Assembly: GCA_031552235.1 (NCBI GenBank)
Contig: JAVBMR010000013.1
Coordinates: forward strand, 1 to 22,088
Direction of reading: 5' to 3'
DNA length: 22,088 nucleotides
Source of the DNA: WRDF01 sp031552235
GTDB taxonomy: Bacteria; Bacteroidota; Bacteroidia; Bacteroidales; Rikenellaceae
Positions 7,343-14,845 of the stretch are shown here, piece by piece. Position 1 is the first letter of the stretch. Each line of letters opens with the position of its first letter. Below the pieces are notes generated by a model. That model made no database searches. It was not told the origin of the DNA and saw only the letters and a list, made by a program, of their open reading frames with translations. A program made the position numbers and the translations under genes.

Positions 7343-8056
7343 ATGTCACTTATTTTAAGCATAGAAACGGGAACGGACATTTGTTCGGCGGCGCTGTCGC
7401 GCGACGGCAAACTGCTGGCCCTGCGCGAGAGCATCGGCGGCCAGGACCACGCACGCAATCTGGCGCTCTACATCGACGAACTGCTCAAAGCCAACGAGTA
7501 CGAGGCGGAAGACCTCGACGCCGTGGCCGTGGGAAAAGGGCCCGGGTCATACACCGGCCTGCGCATCGGAGTATCAACAGCCAAAGGCATCTGCTACGCG
7601 CTGGGTATACCGCTTATAGGCATCGGCTCGCTCGAAGCGCTGGCCAACGTCGCCGCAGAAGACTACGAAGCCGGCATACTCGACATTGAAGACCGGGATT
7701 CGGCACTGCTCTGCCCCATGATAGACGCGCGGCGCATGGAGGTCTACGCGCAGGTGTTCGATTCGTCGATACGGCCTTTATCCGAAGCCGCGGCGCACAT
7801 CATCGAGCAGGGAAGTTTTTCGGAGTTCATCGGCAGCGGACGAGAGTTCGTCATATTCGGCAACGGCGCGGCAAAATGCACCGGCACCCTCCCGAAAGAA
7901 GGCGTTAAGTTCGTCGAAGTAACCCCCTCGGCCCGCGGACTCGTCAAACCCGCATACGAAGCATTCCTCGCCGCACGTTTCGAAGATGTAGCCTACTTCG
8001 AACCATTCTACCTGAAAGACTTCGTGGTCACAACATCGCAAAAGAAGATCTTCTAA
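7343..8056 (+). CDS. tsaB: tRNA threonylcarbamoyladenosine biosynthesis protein TsaB
   Basis: A 237-residue protein of the ASKHA fold. TsaB partners with TsaD and TsaE to make t6A37 in tRNAs that read ANN codons. Diagnostic features are the N-terminal ILSIETGTDICSAAL, the run GKGPGSYTGLRIGVSTAKG at about 64-82, and MIDARRMEVYAQ near 129-140. Length is usual for the family. It begins one base after the aminopeptidase stop and must share its transcript. The 3' end is followed by a strong terminator hairpin at 8155-8198. Confidence 0.95.
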   Translation: MSLILSIETGTDICSAALSRDGKLLALRESIGGQDHARNLALYIDELLKANEYEAEDLDAVAVGKGPGSYTGLRIGVSTAKGICYALGIPLIGIGSLEALANVAAEDYEAGILDIEDRDSALLCPMIDARRMEVYAQVFDSSIRPLSEAAAHIIEQGSFSEFIGSGREFVIFGNGAAKCTGTLPKEGVKFVEVTPSARGLVKPAYEAFLAARFEDVAYFEPFYLKDFVVTTSQKKIF

Positions 8057-8094
8057 CTCCAACGAGAAGAAATAAGGCTGTCATTGATTATTTT

Positions 8095-8147
8095 GTTCTC
8101 TTTTGTAAAAGAGAACCAGAAAACTTTTTTGAAAACTTCGTTTTCTG
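8095..8147. repeat. Two intergenic inverted repeats downstream of tsaB
   Basis: GTTCTCTTTT (8095-8104) and AAAAGAGAAC (8107-8116) form a 10-bp perfect stem. Immediately next, CAGAAAAC (8117-8124) pairs with GTTTTCTG (8140-8147), with a second GAAAAC/GTTTTC option nested inside. They are AT-rich and abut the terminator that follows. The first resembles the 8241-8262 palindrome (GTTCTTTCTT...). Confidence 0.6.
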
Positions 8148-8154
8148 CTACTTT

Positions 8155-8198
8155 ACAAGTTAAAAGAGAGACCCTTTGGGGTCTCTCTTTTAACTTGT
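8155..8198. terminator. Bidirectional terminator-like hairpin
   Basis: Perfect 20-bp arms (8155-8174 and 8179-8198) around a TTTG loop. The stem base is AT-rich and the top is GAGACCC/GGGTCTC. It sits between convergent tsaB and the GH92 gene and can serve both. Confidence 0.75.
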
Positions 8199-8209
8199 TG
8201 AGAAATCAT

Positions 8210-8262
8210 GAGATACGAAAGTATCTCCAAAAATTCTTTGGTTCTTTCTTATAAGAAAGAAC
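8210..8262. repeat. GAAA-tetraloop hairpin and 22-bp palindrome before the GH92 3' end
   Basis: GAGATAC-GAAA-GTATCTC occupies 8210-8227. GTTCTTTCTTATAAGAAAGAAC at 8241-8262 is an exact 22-bp palindrome ending 23 nt from the GH92 stop. Together with the upstream stems, most of this 228-bp spacer is self-complementary. Confidence 0.6.
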
Positions 8263-8284
8263 AGTGCAAATCATATGACAAGCC

Positions 8285-10588
8285 TTATTTTTTCTCGTTG
8301 GAGAAAGAATACGGGCGGTCTTCGGTTTTGGTGCCGCGCAGGGGATTCTCCCGGTCGGACATTGCGAATTGTATTTTCGCGCCTTTGAGCAGCTCCGAAT
8401 GTTTGAAATAGTTCTTCGTGTAGTTCTTGCCGCTCAGGCGGATGCCGTCGACATAGAAATTCTCCGCACTGTTGTCCGGGGCGTCGATCTCGATTTTTTT
8501 GCCGTCGGCAAGCGTGATCGTGGCTTTTTTGAACAGCGGCGCTCCAATAGCGTACTCGTCCGAGGCCGGGCATACGGGGTAGAACCCGAGGGCCGAGAAT
8601 ACGTACCATGCCGAGGTCTGGCCGTTGTCCTCGTCGCCGCAGTAACCGTCGGCGAATGGGGTGTACATACGGTTCAGCACCTGGCGAACCCAATACTGCG
8701 TTTTCCACGGCTGGCCCGCCCAGTCGTACAGATACGTCATGTGTTGTATCGGCTGGTTGCCGTGGGCGTAGTTGCCCATGTTCATCACGGTCATCTCGGT
8801 GATCTCGTGGATCGGGAAGCCGTAGTAGCTGTCATCGAAGACCGGCGGAACAACGAACACAGAGTCGAGCATGTTCGCGAATTCCTCCTTGCCGCCCATC
8901 AGGTCTACAAGCCCCTGGATGTCGTGGAACACGCTCCATGTGTAGTGCCAGCTGTTGCCTTCGGTGAAGGCGTCGCCCCACTTGTAGGGGCTGAACGGTT
9001 CCTGGAACGACCCGTCTTCGTTGCGGCCGCGCATGAGGTTGGTCGATTTGTCGAACACGTTGCGGTAGTTCTGGCTGCGTGCGGCCCAGAGGTCGAGTTC
9101 TTCTTTCGGGCGGTCGAGTTTCTTCGCCAACTGGAGGATACACCAGTCGTCGTAGGCGTATTCGAGCGTGCGTGCCACATTCTCGTTAATTCCCACGTTG
9201 TAAGGGATGTAGCCCAGGTCGTTGTAATACTGGTGTCCGAGGCGGCCGGTCGAGCTGACCTGCGGATGTACGTTCTTGGTGGCATGTACCATTGCGTCAT
9301 AAAGCACTTTGAGGTCTTGTCCGGTCACGCCTTTGACAACCGCGTCCGCCACTACGGATGCCGAGTTGTTGCCCACCATGCAGCCGCGGTGGCCGGGGCT
9401 GGCCCATTCGGGCAGGAAGCCGCTTTCGAGCGCGGTGTTGGCGAGACCTTGCTGTATTTCGCCCGCCACTTCCGGATAAAGCAGGTTCACGAGCGGAAGC
9501 AGGGCGCGGAAAGTATCCCAGAAACCGGTGTCGGTGTACATGTATCCGGGAAGCACCTCGCCGTTGTAGGGGCTGTAATGCACCACTTTGCCATCGGCGT
9601 CGATCTCATAGAATTTGCGGGGGAAAAGCACGCTGCGGTAGAGGCACGAATAGAACGTGCGGTATTGATCCAATGTTCCGCCCTCGACTTTGACGCGGCC
9701 AAGCACGTCGTCCCAGCGATCCTGCGCTTTTTCCTTAACGGTTTCGAGATCGTCGCTGCCAAGCTCCTTCAGGTTGATGAACGCCTGGTCGAGGCTGATG
9801 AACGACGAAGCGACGCGGGCGTTCACTTTTTGGCCGCGCTTGGTTTTGAAGCCTACCACGGCAAGGGCGTGGTTGCCCTCGTACTCAAGCCCTTCCCTGA
9901 GTTCGTGGCCGCCTTCCCACACCTGCTCCATCTCGAACGGGGTGTCGAACTGTACCACGAACCAGTTGCGGAAGTTCCCCGGAACGCCGCCGCTGTTGCG
10001 CGTGGTGTAACCCACTATGGTGTTGGTTTCCTCGATGATCTTTATGTAAGACCCGCGGTCGAAAGCGTCGATCACAACGGCGCTCTGCTCGCTTTCGGGG
10101 AAGGTGAAGCGGAAAATGGCTGCCCGCTCGGTCGGGGCCAGCTCGGCGGTCACGTCATGGTCGGCCAGGTAGACGCTGTAATAATAAGGTTTGGCCACCT
10201 CGGATTTATGCGAGAACCAGCTGGCGCGGGCTTTCTGGTCGATCTTCGTACGGTCGTTGACCGGCATGAGCGAGAACTGGCCGTAGTCGTTGATCCACGG
10301 GCTGGGCTGGTGGGTCTGCTTGATGCCGCGGATCTTGTAGCGGTCGTAGCGGTAGGCCCATCCGTCGCCCATCTCGCCGGTCTGGGGCGTCCAGAAATTC
10401 ATCCCCCACGGCAGCGCCGTAGCAGGATAGGTATTGCCGGTCGAAAGCGCGAACTCCGACAGCGACCCCACCTGGGTGTTCACATAATCCGAAAGGCGAG
10501 TCTTGTCTTCGGTCGTTTTGCTCTGGCAGCAGGAAGCGGCGGCCAACAGGGTCACGGCCAAAGCTGCAAACGTAAATTTTTTCAACAT
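8285..10588 (-). CDS. GH92-family glycosidase lipoprotein with Gln at the general-acid position
   Basis: A 767-residue member of glycoside hydrolase family 92, calcium-dependent inverting exo-alpha-mannosidases. A lipoprotein signal (MLKKFTFAALAV..., lipobox AASC with Cys20) suggests anchoring at the periplasmic or outer surface. The N-terminal beta-sandwich contains YVNTQVGS at 35-42, GNTYPATALPWGMNFWTP at 51-68 and IKQTHQPSPWINDYGQ at 89-104. The (alpha/alpha)6 domain contains TGFWDTFR at 354-361, WGDAFTEGNSWHYTW at 537-551 and GQPWKTQ at 625-631. The base aspartates of GDEDNGQTSAWYVFSALGFY are D652 and D654. The motif that reads GNEP in characterised exo-mannosidases reads GNQP here (Q612, codon 8753-8755). 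Such enzymes may act on substrates with good leaving groups, such as mannosyl-phosphate. It diverges from the GH97 gene. No SusC/SusD pair is in the window. Confidence 0.93.
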   Translation of the reverse strand: MLKKFTFAALAVTLLAAASCCQSKTTEDKTRLSDYVNTQVGSLSEFALSTGNTYPATALPWGMNFWTPQTGEMGDGWAYRYDRYKIRGIKQTHQPSPWINDYGQFSLMPVNDRTKIDQKARASWFSHKSEVAKPYYYSVYLADHDVTAELAPTERAAIFRFTFPESEQSAVVIDAFDRGSYIKIIEETNTIVGYTTRNSGGVPGNFRNWFVVQFDTPFEMEQVWEGGHELREGLEYEGNHALAVVGFKTKRGQKVNARVASSFISLDQAFINLKELGSDDLETVKEKAQDRWDDVLGRVKVEGGTLDQYRTFYSCLYRSVLFPRKFYEIDADGKVVHYSPYNGEVLPGYMYTDTGFWDTFRALLPLVNLLYPEVAGEIQQGLANTALESGFLPEWASPGHRGCMVGNNSASVVADAVVKGVTGQDLKVLYDAMVHATKNVHPQVSSTGRLGHQYYNDLGYIPYNVGINENVARTLEYAYDDWCILQLAKKLDRPKEELDLWAARSQNYRNVFDKSTNLMRGRNEDGSFQEPFSPYKWGDAFTEGNSWHYTWSVFHDIQGLVDLMGGKEEFANMLDSVFVVPPVFDDSYYGFPIHEITEMTVMNMGNYAHGNQPIQHMTYLYDWAGQPWKTQYWVRQVLNRMYTPFADGYCGDEDNGQTSAWYVFSALGFYPVCPASDEYAIGAPLFKKATITLADGKKIEIDAPDNSAENFYVDGIRLSGKNYTKNYFKHSELLKGAKIQFAMSDRENPLRGTKTEDRPYSFSNEKK

Positions 10589-10620
10589 CTTATGCAGTGG
10601 TTTTAAGGTTTCTTATCTTA

Positions 10621-10628
10621 CAAAGATA
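10621..10628 (-). promoter_or_regulatory. -7 element for the GH92 gene
   Basis: TATCTTTG on the minus strand, 33 nt before the GH92 ATG. It is identical in sequence to the plus-strand element at 10699-10706 serving GH97. Confidence 0.6.
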
Positions 10629-10698
10629 GAAAGATTATTTTATTTGTGAAAGTTGAAAATTTTGACACGCTTTATGAGCAAATAATGCCATTTTAGAA

Positions 10699-10706
10699 TA
10701 TCTTTG
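10699..10706 (+). promoter_or_regulatory. -7 element for the GH97 gene
   Basis: TATCTTTG on the plus strand, 50 nt before the GH97 ATG, in an AT-rich 167-bp divergent intergenic region. The region between the two -7 elements is short enough for one regulator to control both genes. Confidence 0.6.
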
Positions 10707-10755
10707 TTAAATTGACTTTTTGCACCGCCACCTAAAAACCTAAAACTATAACCTT

Positions 10756-12720
10756 ATGAAAAAACTCCATGTGCTGCTATGTGCTTTGGGTTGCCTCTCG
10801 ATGGCAGCCGGAACCGTATCCGCGCGGACATTCGAACTATCCTCGCCGGACGGCGGGATCAAAATGACCGTCAACGAAGGGGAGCGCGTCTCCTACAACG
10901 TTTCCCTCGACGGCAAACAAGTGATTGGCGACAGCTACCTCAGCCTTACGACACGCGACAAGACCTACGGGCCTGGCGCGAAACTGAAAAATTCGAAGAC
11001 AACGTCCGTCAACGAAGAGTTCACACCGGTAGTCGCGTATAAATTCGCCAGGATCAAAAACCATTACAACGGACTTACCCTGAATTTCAGCGACGGTTTC
11101 TCGGTCGAATTCCGTGCTTACGACGACGGGGCGGCATACCGCTTCGTAACGAACGGCAAAAGTGAAGTCGAGGTAATGGACGAGGAATTCTCGGTGAACT
11201 TCCCCGCAGGGTACAAAGCCCACATCCAGCTGTCGACGAGAGATTTCAGGACGAACCAGGAGGAGGCCTATTCGCACATGAACCTGACCGACTGGACGGC
11301 GGAAAACTCCAAATCGAGCCTCCCCTCGCTGTTCGAAACCCCCGAGGGTAACATGATCCTCATTTGCGAATCGGGCGTGGTCGACTATCCGCAAATGTTC
11401 GTCAAGGGGACGGGCGGCAACGGCATGACCTCCACATTCCAGAAATACATGCTCGAACAGGAACCGCAGGGCGACCGTTCGATGAAGGTCACCAAGGAAG
11501 CCGACTTCATCGCCCGCACCGCCGGAGCGAGGGAATACCCGTGGCGCTATTTCGTGATAACCGAAGACGCGGGCGGACTCCTCGAAACCACCATGACGGC
11601 ACGCCTCGCCCCAAAATCGGTCATCAAGGACACCTCGTGGATCAAACCGGGGCTGATCAGTTGGGAATGGTGGAACGGCGCCGTACCCTACGGCCCCGAC
11701 GTGAATTTCGAGGCCGGCCTCAACACCGAAACCTATAAGTATTTCATCGACTTCGCCTCAAACTTCGGCATCCCCTATATCATCATGGACGAAGGCTGGG
11801 CGCAACGTACCCAGGATCCGTTTACCCCGAACCCCGACGTAGACGTAAAAGAGCTGATCCGTTACGGGAAAGAGAAAAACGTGGGTATTGTGCTGTGGCT
11901 GACGTGGACATCCGTGGAAAATAACTTCGGGCTGTTCGAGGCCCTCAGCGGATGGGGCGTCAAGGGTCTCAAGATAGACTTCATGGACCGCAACGACCAG
12001 TGGATGACCAACTACTACGAACGCGTACTGGCCGAGGCGGCGAAGCACAAACTGCTCATCTCGTTCCACGGGTCGTTCAAACCCGGCGGCCTCGAATACA
12101 AATACCCGAACCTGCTGACCTATGAAGGCGTGAAAGGGATGGAGCAAATGGGCGGTTGCCGCCCCGAGAACAGCGTGTGGCTGCCGCTGATGCGCAACGT
12201 GGCAGGCCCGATGGACTACACGCCCGGCGCCATGTTCTCGATGCAGCCCAACGTATACAGCGCGCAGAGGCCCAACGCCGGAAGCATCGGCACGCGCGCC
12301 TACCAGATGGCACTGTTCGTGCTGTTCGAAACCGGCTTCCAGATGCTCGCCGACAACCCCACACTCTACTACCGCGAACGCGAATGTACGGAATACATAA
12401 CCTCCGTACCTGTGACGTGGGATGAAACGCGCGCACTCGCGGTCAGCCCCGGCGAATACGTATCTATAGCCAAGCGCAAAGGCGGCAAATGGTTCGTGGG
12501 TGCGATGTGCGGATCGGACAAGCCCAACTGGCGCGACGTCGAAGTCACGCTCGACTTCCTCGACGAGGGACGCGAATATACCATGACGTGGTTCGAGGAC
12601 GGCATCAACGCCCCGAGGCAGGCCATGGACTACCGCAAAAAAACGGCTAAAGTCAAGAAAGGCGACAAGGTCACGATGCACATCGCCCGCAACGGAGGCT
12701 GGGCCGGCGTAATAGAATAA
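10756..12720 (+). CDS. GH97-family retaining alpha-glycosidase (likely alpha-galactosidase type)
   Basis: A 654-residue secreted enzyme of GH97. A signal peptide is cleaved near VSA-RT (23/24), so it is probably periplasmic. The N-terminal beta-super-sandwich domain (about 25-280) is followed by the (beta/alpha)8 barrel, with WEWWNGAVPYGP at 303-314, YIIMDEGWAQ at 341-350 and GLKIDFMDRNDQW at 404-416, and a small C-terminal beta domain. GH97 has an inverting branch (SusB) using Glu bases and a retaining branch (BT1871) using an Asp nucleophile. D408 in KIDFMDR matches the retaining branch; E457 (TYEG) is the probable acid/base. Alpha-galactosidase is the best-known activity there, but other alpha-linked sugars are possible. 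It is paired divergently with GH92 and followed by a strong terminator. Confidence 0.93.
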   Translation: MKKLHVLLCALGCLSMAAGTVSARTFELSSPDGGIKMTVNEGERVSYNVSLDGKQVIGDSYLSLTTRDKTYGPGAKLKNSKTTSVNEEFTPVVAYKFARIKNHYNGLTLNFSDGFSVEFRAYDDGAAYRFVTNGKSEVEVMDEEFSVNFPAGYKAHIQLSTRDFRTNQEEAYSHMNLTDWTAENSKSSLPSLFETPEGNMILICESGVVDYPQMFVKGTGGNGMTSTFQKYMLEQEPQGDRSMKVTKEADFIARTAGAREYPWRYFVITEDAGGLLETTMTARLAPKSVIKDTSWIKPGLISWEWWNGAVPYGPDVNFEAGLNTETYKYFIDFASNFGIPYIIMDEGWAQRTQDPFTPNPDVDVKELIRYGKEKNVGIVLWLTWTSVENNFGLFEALSGWGVKGLKIDFMDRNDQWMTNYYERVLAEAAKHKLLISFHGSFKPGGLEYKYPNLLTYEGVKGMEQMGGCRPENSVWLPLMRNVAGPMDYTPGAMFSMQPNVYSAQRPNAGSIGTRAYQMALFVLFETGFQMLADNPTLYYRERECTEYITSVPVTWDETRALAVSPGEYVSIAKRKGGKWFVGAMCGSDKPNWRDVEVTLDFLDEGREYTMTWFEDGINAPRQAMDYRKKTAKVKKGDKVTMHIARNGGWAGVIE

Positions 12721-12760
12721 CCAGCCCCGGAAACCGGAACCGGACGACGGGATAATATTT

Positions 12761-12802
12761 CCAAACAAAAAGCGAAGGCCGAGGCCTTCGCTTTTTGTTT
12801 GG
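12761..12802. terminator. GH97 terminator, perfect 20-bp stem
   Basis: Arms 12761-12780 and 12783-12802 are exact reverse complements with only GA between them (a real loop would open one pair). The top of the stem is GC-rich (GCGAAGGCC) and a TTTTTGTTT run follows on the plus strand; the mirrored A run makes it usable on both strands. Confidence 0.88.
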
Positions 12803-12920
12803 AACGGATGCTACGACACCCTCATTCCAAAGGAATTGCATGTCCATTGCATGCTATTTTCAGGTGCATATTTCGCATACGGCAAAAACAAGTCGCCAAC
12901 TTTGCCGAAAGTCTTTCTCA

Positions 12921-12938
12921 TATGATTTTTTTATCATA
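12921..12938. promoter_or_regulatory. AT-rich inverted repeat upstream of the transporter
   Basis: TATGAT (12921-12926), six T, then ATCATA (12933-12938), 39 nt before the transporter ATG. It could be an operator or chance in AT-rich DNA. A one-mismatch -7 element CAACTTTG lies just upstream at 12897-12904. Confidence 0.3.
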
Positions 12939-12976
12939 AATTTACAGCCTAAAATTTAACGCACTTTATCAGGCCT

Positions 12977-14656
12977 ATGAGCTGGTTCTCAGACTTATTT
13001 TTCGGCGACCCCTTTCAATGGGGAGGCGGCGTCGCGCATTCGGTACTCGTTCTGGCGATAGTGATCGCCGCTGGGGTCGCGCTCAACAGGATCAAAATAG
13101 CGGGAATCTCGCTCGGGGTGACATGGATCCTCTTCGCAGGGATAGCTTTCGCGCACTTCGGGATGCAGCTCAACGAACACATACTGCATTTCGTAAAGGA
13201 ATTCGGGCTCATACTTTTCGTATACTCCATCGGGCTGCAGGTAGGGCCTGGGTTCTTTTCCTCGTTCAAAAAAGGAGGAATAAAACTCAACATGCTGGCG
13301 ATGTCCATCGTCCTGCTGGGCGTGGCCACCACCATCGTATTGTTCGAGGTTACAGATCTGCCCATCACGACCATGGTCGGCATCATGTCGGGAGCCGTGA
13401 CCAATACGCCGGGACTCGGCGCCGCGCAGCAGGCCGCCAGCGAACTTACAGGGACAAACAATCCCGATATCGCAACAGGTTACGCCGTAGCATATCCCTT
13501 GGCGGTAATCGGCATAATATCCACCATCATCGCGTTCCGCTACATCTTCAAAGTTGACATGAAAAAGGAAGAGGAGATGGCGTTGAAAACCGATGCGAGC
13601 GCCAAGGACGCCGTAGCAAAGGAATTGACCCTGAAACTGACAAACCCCGCGATAAACGGCAAGTCGGTAAGCGAAATACACGACCTGATAAACCGCAACT
13701 ACGTCATCTGCCGCCTGCGCAGGCAGGAGGACGGGGTTGTGAAAATGGCCAACTCCGACACCATACTGCACACCGGCGACGACGTGCAGATCATAACGTC
13801 GCACTCGGCGGCACGGACGATTACCGCATTCCTCGGGGAAGAAACCGAAGTGGAATGGTACCAACTGAACGCGAAACTCATCTCGCGGCGCATCCTCATT
13901 ACCAAACCGGAACTGAGCGGAACCTCGCTGTCGAAACTGAGGCTGCGCAGTTTCGGCGTAAGCATCTCGCGCGTGAACCGTTCGGGTATCGACCTGGTCG
14001 CGTTCCCGGGGCTTAAACTCCAGGTGGGCGACCGCGTCACGGTCGTGGGCATGGAAGGGGCAATCGACGAGGTCGAAAAAGTCCTCGGCAATTCGCTCAA
14101 AAGGCTCGACCACCCGAACCTGTTCCCTATATTCCTCGGCATCGTGCTGGGCGTGATCCTCGGAAGCATACCGGTCGTATTCCCGGGAGTGCCGCAGCCC
14201 ATAAAACTGGGGCTTGCCGGCGGGCCGCTCATCGTGTCGATACTAATCAGCCGCTTCGGCCCGAAATACAAGCTCGTCACATACACCACGATGAGCGCCA
14301 ACCTGATGATGCGCGAAATTGGCATAGCGCTGTTCCTCGCGTGCGTGGGGCTTGGCGCCGGCGAAGGATTCGTGGACACGGTCATCGGAGGCGGCTATAA
14401 ATGGATCGGATACGGCATACTTATAACCGTAGTGCCGCTGTTCATCGTAGGAACAATAGCGAGGACGGTCTTCAAGATCAATTATTTTTCGCTCACAGGG
14501 CTTATGGCAGGCTCGATGACCGACCCGCCCGCGCTGGCCTACGCCAACGAAAGTTCGGGCAACGACATTCCCTCGGTAAGCTACGCCACGGTATACCCAC
14601 TCACGATGTTCCTCAGGGTGCTGTGTGCCCAGCTTATGATATTATTCCTCTCCTGA
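12977..14656 (+). CDS. AspT/YidE-type transporter with two RCK_C domains
   Basis: A 559-residue inner-membrane protein of the aspartate-alanine exchanger (AAE) superfamily, related to AspT and E. coli YidE/YbjL. The first membrane block (about 20-190) has roughly five to six hydrophobic segments and the signature GAVTNTPGLGAAQQA at 139-153. A cytoplasmic middle holds two RCK_C (TrkA-C) ligand-binding domains at about 214-288 and 293-373. The second block (about 380-558) has the matching signature GSMTDPPALAYA at 512-523. The internal duplication and the two re-entrant-type motifs are standard for the family, and length is normal. The substrate is unknown; amino or dicarboxylic acids are the family precedent. 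It has its own terminator downstream and no obvious functional link to its neighbours. Confidence 0.9.
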   Translation: MSWFSDLFFGDPFQWGGGVAHSVLVLAIVIAAGVALNRIKIAGISLGVTWILFAGIAFAHFGMQLNEHILHFVKEFGLILFVYSIGLQVGPGFFSSFKKGGIKLNMLAMSIVLLGVATTIVLFEVTDLPITTMVGIMSGAVTNTPGLGAAQQAASELTGTNNPDIATGYAVAYPLAVIGIISTIIAFRYIFKVDMKKEEEMALKTDASAKDAVAKELTLKLTNPAINGKSVSEIHDLINRNYVICRLRRQEDGVVKMANSDTILHTGDDVQIITSHSAARTITAFLGEETEVEWYQLNAKLISRRILITKPELSGTSLSKLRLRSFGVSISRVNRSGIDLVAFPGLKLQVGDRVTVVGMEGAIDEVEKVLGNSLKRLDHPNLFPIFLGIVLGVILGSIPVVFPGVPQPIKLGLAGGPLIVSILISRFGPKYKLVTYTTMSANLMMREIGIALFLACVGLGAGEGFVDTVIGGGYKWIGYGILITVVPLFIVGTIARTVFKINYFSLTGLMAGSMTDPPALAYANESSGNDIPSVSYATVYPLTMFLRVLCAQLMILFLS

Positions 14657-14692
14657 CCCTGGCCGGGGGAAGCCGGGAGGCTGCTTACAAAT

Positions 14693-14719
14693 AAGGCCGC
14701 GCATACAATGCGCGGCCTT
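14693..14719 (+). terminator. Transporter terminator
   Basis: AAGGCCGCGCAT (14693-14704), loop ACA, then ATGCGCGGCCTT (14708-14719), followed by TTTGTT. A 12-bp GC-rich perfect stem plus U tract, about 37 nt after the stop codon. Confidence 0.88.
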
Positions 14720-14845
14720 TTGTTATCCATGTTTTAATTAGAAGCAGCACGCCTGTCGGCACTCGGATAGCGGGAGCATTAGCCCGCACAGAAACGTCAC
14801 GGTGTTAAATAACCATCACGCTCTGCCCGCGAAAGCGGGAGCGGC
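14720..14845. other. Convergent spacer with GCGGG inverted repeats
   Basis: There is no gene here. Two short stems are present: GCGGG (14770-14774) with CCCGC (14783-14787), and CCCGC-GAAA-GCGGG near 14826-14839, just after the btuB stop on the minus strand. The second could help terminate btuB, but no U tract follows. Confidence 0.35.

Noticed and set aside
8208..8411. 67-codon plus-strand ORF over the GH92 3' end
   Set aside because: It starts in a hairpin, reads the 22-bp palindrome and then the antisense of GH92. No support as a gene.
8369..10606. 745-codon open frame on the plus strand opposite the GH92 gene
   Set aside because: It mirrors a clear GH92 gene in a GC-rich genome, its translation is Val/His/Ala/Glu-rich with no recognisable domain, and it has no promoter or conserved start. 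It is a codon-bias shadow.
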